The notes under the pieces: model-generated | Seen by the model: only the letters and a program-made list of their open reading frames with translations | What the model was told of the DNA's origin: nothing | The model's database searches: none | Shown here: positions 17,675 to 25,064 of the stretch, piece by piece | Layout: every line of letters starts with the position of its first letter | Position numbering within the stretch: the first letter of the stretch is position 1 | NCBI RefSeq assembly: GCF_004000255.1 | Contig: NZ_RCIQ01000033.1 | Location: 1-32,174 of the forward strand | Source of the DNA: Nioella ostreopsis | Lineage (GTDB): Bacteria; Pseudomonadota; Alphaproteobacteria; Rhodobacterales; Rhodobacteraceae | Length of the DNA stretch: 32,174 nt | Direction of reading: 5' to 3' | Translations under genes and position numbers: made by a program

Positions 17675-18574
17675 ATGACTAAGGCTAAGTTCGACGTTTA
17701 TCAGGAAGTTACAGACGCGATCCTCGCAGAGATCGCGGCGGGTACGCCGCCGTGGCGTCAGCCGTGGAGCGGCGGAGCGGTAGCGGCGCTTCCCCAGAAA
17801 TGGAACGGCGAGGATTATTCGGGAATCAATGTAATTCTTCTTTGGGCGACCGCAGCCACGCGTGGCTTTGCGTCTTCGCGTTGGATGACTTTTCGTCAGG
17901 CGAAGGAGCTGGGCGGCATGGTCAGAAAAGGGGAGAAATCGTCGACTTCGATCAAATACGGCACGTTTGAGCGGGAGAACGCGGAAACCGGATTGCCCGA
18001 GCAGGTGCCGTTTGCGCGGGCTTACCGGGTCTTCAATGTCGAGCAGATCGATGGGCTGCCGCGCGAATTCTATGCGGAGCCGAAACCGGTCCGGACCTTT
18101 GACACAAAAACCGACGCGCGGCTTGACGAGTGGCTCATGTCGCGGGGGGCCGACATCCGGACCAGCGACGAGCCGAGGGCCTACTACCACATGAAGCTCG
18201 ACCAGATTCACCTTCCCCGGGTCGAACGCTTCTATTCTCCGACCGGATACTACGCGACGGCGTTGCATGAATTAATGCACTGGACCGGGCACCACACACG
18301 CCTTGCGCGGCTGGACGAGGCCGGGGAGGTCCGGGGACGGCGTGAATACGCGTTCGAGGAGCTGGTCGCGGAGATCGGGTCCTGCATGGCGGCGGTAAGG
18401 CTGGGAATCGTCCCCGACTTCAGCCAGAGCGCGGCGTATGTTGAGAGCTGGGCGAAGGCGCTGCGGGAGGATAAGCGGGCCATATTCCGGGCGGCGGCGC
18501 AGGCGCAGGCAGCGGCGGATTTTGTACAGCCCGAGGAAGCGGAAGGTCTGGCCCGAGAATCGGAGGCGGCGTAA
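17675..18574 (+). CDS. ardC: ArdC-like antirestriction protein
   Basis: 299 aa. The N-terminal ssDNA-binding ArdC domain (about 1-125) shows DVYQEVTDAILAEI, GTPPWRQPW, YSGINVILLW and MVRKGEKSS. The C-terminal zincin-like domain has H198-E199-x2-H202 (HELMH) and a downstream Glu in YAFEELVAEIGS (about 229) as the third ligand. ArdC proteins protect incoming single-stranded plasmid DNA from type I restriction after conjugation. GAGGAGG precedes the ATG closely. It is the first gene inside attL, placed so that it could be expressed early after entry, and is followed by a hairpin at 18584-18608. Length and motifs are complete. Confidence 0.9.
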   Translation: MTKAKFDVYQEVTDAILAEIAAGTPPWRQPWSGGAVAALPQKWNGEDYSGINVILLWATAATRGFASSRWMTFRQAKELGGMVRKGEKSSTSIKYGTFERENAETGLPEQVPFARAYRVFNVEQIDGLPREFYAEPKPVRTFDTKTDARLDEWLMSRGADIRTSDEPRAYYHMKLDQIHLPRVERFYSPTGYYATALHELMHWTGHHTRLARLDEAGEVRGRREYAFEELVAEIGSCMAAVRLGIVPDFSQSAAYVESWAKALREDKRAIFRAAAQAQAAADFVQPEEAEGLARESEAA

Positions 18575-18583
18575 AATGGGACC

Positions 18584-18608
18584 GGGCGCGGCCAGCGGGG
18601 TCGCGCCC
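18584..18608 (+). terminator. Hairpin just after ardC
   Basis: Arms GGGCGCG (18584-18590) and CGCGCCC (18602-18608), starting about 10 bases after the stop codon. There is no T-run. Confidence 0.4.
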
Positions 18609-18699
18609 AGATTTCCGGGAGATCGGTTTGACCTAAGAAGGGCCCGGACCGGACAATCAAGGACCCGGCACGCCGGGCCCGGGAACCGGACCGGGCCGG

Positions 18700-18737
18700 G
18701 ACCGGATCGACCGGGGGTAGCCCCGGTCGATCCGGTC
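18700..18737. terminator. Perfect 17-base inverted repeat with GTAG loop
   Basis: GACCGGATCGACCGGGG (18700-18716) is the exact reverse complement of 18721-18737, with a 4-base loop. Only ATTT follows. It is either a strong transcription barrier isolating mod from ardC or a protein-binding site. Confidence 0.6.
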
Positions 18738-18773
18738 ATTTCGCCCCCTAGGGGGCCGGGGCTTTACAGCCGT

Positions 18774-18797
18774 TGTTACACCCATGCGGGCGTAACA
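18774..18797. promoter_or_regulatory. Possible operator upstream of mod
   Basis: TGTTAC (18774-18779) and GTAACA (18792-18797) form an inverted repeat with partly matching inner bases, and a further GTAAC lies close downstream. Symmetric elements before a restriction-modification operon often bind a controller, but none is encoded next to it. Confidence 0.35.
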
Positions 18798-18962
18798 TCC
18801 GTCGTAACCCCCCGACAGCAGGGAGGGGGCGACCAGCGTGCGCCGCTGGACCACTGTCCATTTAAGAGGGGGAATGGGGAGAGGTCGCACCAAGAACCTT
18901 CCACCGGGCGCACGGGACGGATAGGGTGTTGAAAAAGAAGATGACAGGTTAAGGGGCGGAAT

Positions 18963-20786
18963 GTGACCGAGCTGAATTTCAAGGGAAAAGAATTCGTATA
19001 CAATCACCACCTGGCGGTTCCGGTCCGGCCCCTTGAGGTCGATCCGGACAAAGGGATTGGGGAGCCCAGGCTGGACGGAAACCTTATTATCCAGGGCGAC
19101 AACCTACACGCGCTGAAGGCGCTGCTTCCCTATTACGCCGGGAAGGTGGACTGTATCTTCATCGACCCCCCCTACAATACCGGGAATGAGGGCTGGGCCT
19201 ATAACGACAACGTTCGGGCCCCGATGATCCAGGAGTGGCTTAACTCGAACCCCATCGGGATCGAGGACGGCCTGCGCCACGATAAGTGGTGTGCGATGAT
19301 GTGGCCCCGATTGAGGTTGCTTCACGAGTTATTAGCGGAGACCGGTAGTCTTTGGGTGACCATAGACGATAACGAAGTTCAACGAGCACGGGCACTTCTT
19401 GATGAGGTTTTTGGGCCGGACAACTTTATCGCCTCATGTATTTGGCAAAAAAGATTCTCGCCTTCTAATGACGAAAAATACATATCAACAACGCATGACT
19501 ACCTATTGGTTTATGCGAAAGACCCCGATCAATGGGAGCGGGGGCTTATCCCCAGAACTGACGAACAGTTGGCGTTATATTCGAATCCGGATGAGGACCC
19601 GCGTGGGAGATGGGCATCTGATAATTACGTTTCTAACAAGTCACGAACGGAGCGCCCTAATAGCTGGTTTCCGATTTACCGGCCTTCCGACGGCAAGGAA
19701 ATATGGCCGTCTCCCACAGCGGTGTGGCGGTATTCTCAGACGCAGCATCAAAAAAACGTTGATGATGATCGAGTCTGGTGGGGTGAGGCAGGAACGAACG
19801 ATGTTCCTCGCTTTAAACGTTTCTTGACCGAGGTTCAGGAAGGGGTCGTCCCGCAGACCCTTTGGTGGCACCATGAGGTTGGACACAATCAGGGCGCTAA
19901 GCAGTTCTTAAAAAAGATATTCTCTGATCGCGATGACATTTTTCAAACACCGAAACCGATTGAACTACTTATGCGGGTTCTTCAAATCGCGTCGGGGCCG
20001 AACGGATTGATCTTAGACTCTTTCGCCGGGTCAGGGACTACCGCCCACGCGGTCCTCGAAGCGAACAAGCGCGACGGCGGAAACCGGCGGTTCATCTTGG
20101 TCGAGATGGAGGATTACGCGGACCGGCTCACCGCCGAGCGGGTCCGGCGGGTCATGACCGGGTATGACTTCACCGGGACCCAGAGCACCGAGCTCCTCCG
20201 TGAGAAGATCACATGGACGAAGTTCAAGAAGGCGGAGAAACTGACCGAACGGGTCGAGAAGATCGAAAATCTTCACGGTCACGAGTACGACAGCGTCAAG
20301 AAATCCGTCAAGGACGGCGAGCTGATCGTGACCGGCGAGAAGAAGGTGAAGGATCGGGCCGAGGGGCTTGGCGGCGAGTTCACCTACTGCACCCTGGGCC
20401 CGGCGATTGAACTGGACAAAATACTGACCGGCGAGACGCTTCCGGCCTGGACCGCCCTTGGCGGGGTCCTGTTCCACATGGCAACGAACCGGGTCTTTGA
20501 CCCGGGCCTCGCCAATCCGGACCGGGGCTATCTGGGCCGGGCCGAAGCCCCTGACGGCCCGGTCCATGTCTGGCTGATCTATCGCCCGGACCTGGACTGG
20601 TTGAAGACCCCCGAGGCCGCGTTGACCCTGTCCGGGGCCCGGACGATGGCCGGAACCGCGCCGGGCGAGCGGCATGTCGTCTTCGCCCCGGCCCGGCACG
20701 TCAGCCGGAAGATGTTGGACGAGCAGGCCCTGAAGGTGGATTTCGCCCCGCTGCCCTTTGCCCTTTACCGGGTGGAGCGCGATTGA
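18963..20786 (+). CDS. mod: Type III restriction-modification methyltransferase (Mod)
   Basis: 607 aa. Beta-class N6-adenine methyltransferase: the catalytic motif IV DPPY (68-71, FIDPPYNTGNEGWAYND) precedes the SAM-binding motif I FAGSGTT (354-360), with the target-recognition region between them. Mod methylates one strand of an asymmetric site and gives Res its specificity. GTG start at 18963 after AAGGGGCGGA. The stop is followed after one base by res. The middle of the gene (about 19390-20010) is visibly AT-richer: 19441-19500 has 21 G/C of 60, against 42 of 60 in 20101-20160. This suggests exchange of the recognition domain. No phase-variable simple repeat was seen. Confidence 0.9.
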   Translation: MTELNFKGKEFVYNHHLAVPVRPLEVDPDKGIGEPRLDGNLIIQGDNLHALKALLPYYAGKVDCIFIDPPYNTGNEGWAYNDNVRAPMIQEWLNSNPIGIEDGLRHDKWCAMMWPRLRLLHELLAETGSLWVTIDDNEVQRARALLDEVFGPDNFIASCIWQKRFSPSNDEKYISTTHDYLLVYAKDPDQWERGLIPRTDEQLALYSNPDEDPRGRWASDNYVSNKSRTERPNSWFPIYRPSDGKEIWPSPTAVWRYSQTQHQKNVDDDRVWWGEAGTNDVPRFKRFLTEVQEGVVPQTLWWHHEVGHNQGAKQFLKKIFSDRDDIFQTPKPIELLMRVLQIASGPNGLILDSFAGSGTTAHAVLEANKRDGGNRRFILVEMEDYADRLTAERVRRVMTGYDFTGTQSTELLREKITWTKFKKAEKLTERVEKIENLHGHEYDSVKKSVKDGELIVTGEKKVKDRAEGLGGEFTYCTLGPAIELDKILTGETLPAWTALGGVLFHMATNRVFDPGLANPDRGYLGRAEAPDGPVHVWLIYRPDLDWLKTPEAALTLSGARTMAGTAPGERHVVFAPARHVSRKMLDEQALKVDFAPLPFALYRVERD

Positions 20787-20787
20787 C

Positions 20788-23373
20788 ATGAAGGCCCTCG
20801 ATTATCAGGCGCGCGTGCTGGACACGCTGGACACCTACCTCGACAAGCTGAAGGCCGCGAAGGCGACCCATGACGCGCAGGTCGAGGCATTGAAGACCCT
20901 CGGGGACGCGGCGGCAGGGATGAAACCGGTCGATTTCGCGGAACAGGCTTGGTCGCAGATGAAGGCCGAGGGCCGGTTGCCCGCATCACGCGCGGACAAG
21001 CCGTTTTCGCCCCGGCTCGACGGGATCGGGCGCGTGGTCCCGAACGCGACCTTCAAGGTCCCCACCGGTGGCGGGAAGACCTATCTGGCCGTGAACGCCC
21101 TTAGCCGCATCTTCGGGCGCTACCTGGGCCGGAACGCGGGCTTCGTCCTCTGGATCGTGCCGAACGAAGCGATATACACCCAGACCCTGAAGCACCTGAA
21201 GGACCGGGACCACCCCTACCGTCAGGCGCTGGACCGGGTTTCTGCGAACCGGACCCGGATCATGGAAAAGGGCGACCACCTTCACGCGATGGACGTGGAA
21301 GGGCACTTGTGCGTCATGATCCTGATGCTTCAGTCCGGGAACCGCCAGAACAAGGAAACCCTCAGGATGTTCCGGGACCGGGGGGACGTGAACGGGTTCT
21401 TTCCCGCAGAGGGCGAGCAGCAGGCCCACGAGGCAATGCTGGAGGCCGTTCCGAACCTGGACCATTACGCCGACTTTGGGCGCATGGTGAAGGATAGCCT
21501 GGGGAACGCGCTCCGCTTAATCCGCCCCATTGTCGTGATGGACGAGGGACAGAAGGCGACATCCGCGCTCGCTTTTGAGACCTTGCACGGGTTCAATCCG
21601 ATGTTCGTCCTCGAATTGACCGCCACTCCCAAGGACGTGGCAGGCCGGGACGGCGCGCCGGACCGGCTGGCGAACCTTCTGGTCGAGGTCACGGGCCGCG
21701 AGCTGCATCAGGAAGACATGATAAAAATGCCCCTGAACCTAGAAGCGCGTCAGGGGGACGACTGGAAGGCTACGCTGAACGCGGCGGTGGACCGGTTGGG
21801 CTTGTTGCAGCGGGCCGCGACCACCCACCGGGGCGACACCGGGCGCTACATCCGCCCGATCCTCCTGGTCCAAGTCGAACGGACCGGGAAGGACCAGCGG
21901 GACGGCACCCACATTCACGCCGAAGACGTGCGGGAATGGTTGCGAGCCGCCGGTTTTGATGATCCGGAGATCGCGGTGAAGACGGCGGAACAGAATGATT
22001 TGTCCCAGCCGGAGAACCTTGACCTTCTGTCCGAGACGAACCGGGTCCGCGTGATCATCACGAAGGCGGCCCTACAGGAGGGCTGGGACTGTCCCTTCGC
22101 CTATGTCCTCTGTTCCCTAGCAGCGAGCTCGAACCTTAGCGCGATGACCCAGCTTGTGGGCCGCATCCTACGCCAGCCCTACGCTACGAAGACGGGCGTT
22201 GACCTGTTGGACGAGTGTCACGTCATCACCCACCACACCGACACGGGGCGCGTCATCGCCGCGATCAAGCAGGGGTTGGAGAACGACGGCCTTGCTGATC
22301 TTGTGGTCGAGGTGACTGGCGGTGGCGGCGGCGGACAGGACCGTGTCGCGCGCCCCATTCCCAGACGTCAGGGGTTCGAGAAGCTGGACATATACTTGCC
22401 CCGGGTCCTTTGGACCGAGGGTGGCGAGGCCCGGGACCTCGACTACGAAACTGACCTGTTGGCCCGACTGGACTGGCGCGGCTTCGATCCGGGTCCGGTC
22501 GCGGCTCTGATACCCGATAACGCCCAGGAGGCGGCCGCTCAGATGCAGCGCATCGGGCTTTCGGACGACGGGTCAGAAATCATCGCCGGGAAGACGGCGT
22601 CCCCCGTCGCGGAGGACCGGGACTTCGATCCAGCCCACGCGGTCCGGCTCATATCCGACCTGGTCCCCAACCCGTTTGTCGCGCGCGACATTGTAGGGGG
22701 CATGGTGGCGGCGCTCCGGAAACGGGGGTTCGATGATACGAAAATGGGGCGATTGTCCGGGCTGATCAACGACACCCTGCGCAAGGGACTTGACGCGGAC
22801 CGGACGGCCCGGGCCGAGGCACTGTTCAGGGATGACGTAGGAGCTGGTCGAATCCAGTTCCGCCTTCGTCTCGACGGGCGAAACTGGACGATGCCGCAGG
22901 CGGCGACAACGATGGAACCCGCCGGGTCCCGCGTCTTAGCGGGAAGCGACGGGTCCCCTGTCGGGGCGAGCCTTTTCGCCCCCTTCTATGAAGCGGACCT
23001 GAACGCCGAGGAGCGCGGGGTCGCGGTCATGTTGGACGAAGCGAAGACGATAAAGTGGTGGCACCGGAATGTGGCGAAGGCGCAGTACGGGCTTCAGGGG
23101 TGGAAACGCGGGCGCATCTACCCCGACTTCATCTTCGCCGTGTCTCGGGATAAAATGGACCGTAGGATCGTCGCCCTTGAGACGAAGGGCGATCACCTTC
23201 AAAACCCCGACACCGACTATAAGCGCGCGGTCCTCGAGCTTCTGTCTGACGAATTCCGATGGGATAGCGCCGTCCCCGCAGGTCAGCTTCAACTTCAGAA
23301 CACGGGCGAGGTGATGGACTGTAAGCTGATCTTGATGTCTGATATCCGGACGCAATTGCCCAAGCTCTTGTGA
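20788..23373 (+). CDS. res: Type III restriction enzyme, Res helicase-nuclease subunit
   Basis: 861 aa from the ATG at 20788, one base after the mod stop; a slightly longer in-frame start inside mod is less likely. SF2 helicase motifs: Walker A PTGGGKT (92-98), motif II DEGQ (252-255), and the late block QEGWDCPFAYVLCSL followed by MTQLVGRILRQP. The C-terminal PD-(D/E)xK nuclease reads YPDFIF with Asp780, then Glu798-Thr-Lys800 (ALETKG). Res with Mod cuts DNA when two inversely oriented sites are unmodified, using ATP. All motifs are intact, so the system looks functional and would defend or stabilise the element. Confidence 0.92.
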   Translation: MKALDYQARVLDTLDTYLDKLKAAKATHDAQVEALKTLGDAAAGMKPVDFAEQAWSQMKAEGRLPASRADKPFSPRLDGIGRVVPNATFKVPTGGGKTYLAVNALSRIFGRYLGRNAGFVLWIVPNEAIYTQTLKHLKDRDHPYRQALDRVSANRTRIMEKGDHLHAMDVEGHLCVMILMLQSGNRQNKETLRMFRDRGDVNGFFPAEGEQQAHEAMLEAVPNLDHYADFGRMVKDSLGNALRLIRPIVVMDEGQKATSALAFETLHGFNPMFVLELTATPKDVAGRDGAPDRLANLLVEVTGRELHQEDMIKMPLNLEARQGDDWKATLNAAVDRLGLLQRAATTHRGDTGRYIRPILLVQVERTGKDQRDGTHIHAEDVREWLRAAGFDDPEIAVKTAEQNDLSQPENLDLLSETNRVRVIITKAALQEGWDCPFAYVLCSLAASSNLSAMTQLVGRILRQPYATKTGVDLLDECHVITHHTDTGRVIAAIKQGLENDGLADLVVEVTGGGGGGQDRVARPIPRRQGFEKLDIYLPRVLWTEGGEARDLDYETDLLARLDWRGFDPGPVAALIPDNAQEAAAQMQRIGLSDDGSEIIAGKTASPVAEDRDFDPAHAVRLISDLVPNPFVARDIVGGMVAALRKRGFDDTKMGRLSGLINDTLRKGLDADRTARAEALFRDDVGAGRIQFRLRLDGRNWTMPQAATTMEPAGSRVLAGSDGSPVGASLFAPFYEADLNAEERGVAVMLDEAKTIKWWHRNVAKAQYGLQGWKRGRIYPDFIFAVSRDKMDRRIVALETKGDHLQNPDTDYKRAVLELLSDEFRWDSAVPAGQLQLQNTGEVMDCKLILMSDIRTQLPKLL

Positions 23374-23457
23374 GCCTTGGAGGCGTGGCACAGTTGTAAC
23401 AAGCTGGCACTGGGTCGCGGCGGAAAATCTACGAATAAGCTCTTGAGGGGAACGACT

Positions 23458-23754
23458 ATGCGAACTGATGAGATACGTGACGACGTACAGACCCTATTCC
23501 GTGGTTGGGAAATGGCGTCTGGAATATCGGGTTTTTGCGGCGAGCTCCTACGTGGGCTTCATCGCGGGGAAGGTATGGTCGATGTGCGTTCTATTCCGCT
23601 GCTTGACGCGGAGTATTTTAATGCCGCCGTAGGCCTGATGATCGCTGCACGTATTGGCCTTCCCATGAGCGGCATCAGAAGTTTCCTTACTGATCAGCAG
23701 TTCGCTTCGCTGTTCGACCAGGAACCTGGTTCAGATGCAGGTATCTCTATGTGA
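23458..23754 (+). CDS. Small orphan protein, paralogue of the 26750-27097 protein
   Basis: 98 aa. No family recognised. The ATG at 23458 has TTGAGGGG upstream. Predicted helical, no signal peptide; it contains a single Cys and the pattern CxxLLxxxHxxxGxVDV, then LD, a hydrophobic LMIAARIG stretch and a C-terminal SFLTDQQFASLF. The same pattern in the same order occurs in the minus-strand 115-aa protein of the replication operon. It starts 84 bases after res on the same strand and may be cotranscribed with the restriction system. Base composition is lower in GC than res. Its function is unknown. Confidence 0.7.
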   Translation: MRTDEIRDDVQTLFRGWEMASGISGFCGELLRGLHRGEGMVDVRSIPLLDAEYFNAAVGLMIAARIGLPMSGIRSFLTDQQFASLFDQEPGSDAGISM

Positions 23755-23816
23755 CAGGGCGGGGTCTCTACAAAGGGCGGCGCGCAGCGGTCCCCACTAA
23801 GGGCGAGCAGGAGACC

Positions 23817-24464
23817 TCAAGATACCCGCCAGGCGGTCCAGCCGCAGACCGGGAGCCAGAAGAGGGTCCGGACGATAGTCAGCGGGGACCAGCCCCAGGG
23901 GGTATTCAAGACCCGTCGGGCCCGAAGCAGCGACAGTGTGACCGGGACGGTTTCGCCCGCGTCGATGAGTTGAATGAACCGGACCAGCGCCTCCTCGACC
24001 ACATCATAGCCGTCCTCCCGATAGGCGCGCAGAAGGACCGAAAGGTCCCGCAGCGCGGGCTCCGCCTGAATGATCTGAAGAGCATCTGACCCGGCGTGCG
24101 TCAGCAGCTCATACCGGCGCTTTCCGGTTCCGGACCGCGTCGCCAGGCGAGCAATGGCGATCTTCGCGTGAAGGATTTCGTGACGCAGCAGCCAGTCCGC
24201 TTGCACCTCCCAGTCTACCCGTTCGAATACCCCCTCGCCGATCCAGATCACGCCCTCGGCGAACGCGGCGTCGAGAGCGAGCAAACCGCCGCCCCGAAAC
24301 TCCGGTCCGAACATAATCCCTAACCGGAGCGGCATTCCCGTGGCCGCCCAGATTTTTAAACGGGCCCGGTTCCGGAAATGGATACTGGACCGGGTCCATG
24401 GCCGTGGCAGCAGACCGAGAAACGGAAGGTCCCGGAGGGGCTTGAGGCTTGAATGAGGTATCAT
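23817..24464 (-). CDS. Zincin-like orphan (HEILH motif)
   Basis: 215 aa from the ATG at 24464, which has GGGGT 5 bases upstream; a TTG 36 bases earlier is less likely. The motif H95-E96-I-L-H99 lies in a helix (WLLRHEILHAKIAI), and a candidate third ligand sits in VVEEALVRF (Glu157 or Glu158), as in gluzincins. The N-terminal part has FRGGGLLALDAAFAEGVIWIGEGVF, a strand-rich stretch usual before such a helix. The C-terminal 25 residues are hydrophobic (TLFWLPVCGWTAW). It faces the small orphan convergently and the mob operon divergently. This is a second zincin in the element besides ArdC; its target is unknown. Confidence 0.65.
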   Translation of the reverse strand: MIPHSSLKPLRDLPFLGLLPRPWTRSSIHFRNRARLKIWAATGMPLRLGIMFGPEFRGGGLLALDAAFAEGVIWIGEGVFERVDWEVQADWLLRHEILHAKIAIARLATRSGTGKRRYELLTHAGSDALQIIQAEPALRDLSVLLRAYREDGYDVVEEALVRFIQLIDAGETVPVTLSLLRARRVLNTPWGWSPLTIVRTLFWLPVCGWTAWRVS

Positions 24465-24501
24465 ATTACCCCATATATGAGTTAAGGGATCAGCGAGCAA
24501 T

Positions 24502-24530
24502 GTTTTCAGACCCGAAACGGGCCCGAAAAC
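24502..24530. other. Candidate oriT inverted repeat
   Basis: GTTTTCAGACCCG (24502-24514) and CGGGCCCGAAAAC (24518-24530) pair over 13 positions with two mismatches and an AAA loop. It lies in the gap just upstream of the MobC-like gene, where origins of transfer usually are. No known nick consensus was recognised. Confidence 0.4.
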
Positions 24531-24606
24531 TGTGCTGGCGCGAGGGTCGCCGGGGGCTCCGATAGTCGCCTTCGGCTCCGAAAATTTAACGGTCCGGACC
24601 GGGGCG

Positions 24607-24924
24607 ATGAGACAGAATATTCTGAAAATCTATCTGGATGACGACGAGTGGAACCACGTCGTGGGCATGGCGGAAACGGTCGCCATGCCCCTGTCCGGTT
24701 TTGCTCGGACGTTCCTTCTCACCCAGAAGCCGCCCCGCCCGCGAGCCACGGGCGTCACCGTGGAGGCTGTCGCGGCGTTGAACCGAACTGGGTCGATCCT
24801 GAACCAGATCGCGAAGATCGGGAACTCCTCGAAGACGTTTTCGGCGGCTGAGGTTCGGGCCGTGGCAGCCGCGCGAGAGCGCCTGCTCGCCATCGCCGAA
24901 CAATTTGAAGGAGGATCGATATGA
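24607..24924 (+). CDS. mobC: MobC-like relaxosome accessory protein
   Basis: 105 aa from the ATG at 24607. The N-terminus (ILKIYLDDDEWNHVVGMAETVAMPLSGFARTFLL) has the ribbon-helix-helix-like pattern of MobC, and the centre has LNRTGSILNQIAKIGN, the family signature N-x-x-Q-I. MobC-type proteins bind oriT and help the relaxase open the strand. It opens the mob operon, and its TGA overlaps the ATG of the next small gene (ATGA). An in-frame extension to 24532 would run into the inverted repeat and is not favoured. Confidence 0.82.
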   Translation: MRQNILKIYLDDDEWNHVVGMAETVAMPLSGFARTFLLTQKPPRPRATGVTVEAVAALNRTGSILNQIAKIGNSSKTFSAAEVRAVAAARERLLAIAEQFEGGSI

Positions 24925-25064
24925 AACGCACCACCACGGTCCGGAGTATCGCACTGGTCACCACGGCCCTGACAGCCGTGTTTGCGGGTCTGTTCGCCCG
25001 CCCAGTCACGAGATACGGCACCCGCCGTCGGACATCGCACACGTCCCGGCGAGGATCGCGGTGA
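24921..25064 (+). CDS. 47-residue membrane peptide coupled between mobC and relaxase
   Basis: 47 aa. A GAAGGAGG ribosome site lies 5-6 bases before the ATG. The start overlaps the mobC stop (ATGA) and its own stop overlaps the relaxase start (TGATG), which argues strongly that it is translated. The sequence has a basic N-terminus (MKRTTTVR), one hydrophobic stretch at about 9-26 (SIALVTTALTAVFAGLFA), and an arginine/serine-rich tail (RRRTSHTSRRGSR). It could be a single-pass membrane protein with a cationic tail, or simply a coupling leader. No family recognised. Confidence 0.65.
   Translation: MKRTTTVRSIALVTTALTAVFAGLFARPVTRYGTRRRTSHTSRRGSR

Larger units (their letters stand above)
18575..18962. 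other. Structured gene-free gap between ardC and mod
   Basis: 388 bases with no convincing gene. It holds a GC hairpin (18584-18608), a 17-base perfect inverted repeat (18700-18737), a 14-base palindrome (18743-18756) and GTTAC/GTAAC elements (18774-18810). This is probably the terminator of ardC and the control region of the restriction-modification operon. Confidence 0.6.

Noticed and set aside
17597-18268. 223-codon minus frame over the ArdC start
   Set aside because: ArdC has full domain motifs and a strong ribosome site on the plus strand, so this is a shadow.
24905-25063. N-terminal extension of the relaxase in the same frame
   Set aside because: It would overlap mobC and the coupled 47-residue gene. 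The ATG at 25064 has TGATG coupling and begins right before the conserved motif.
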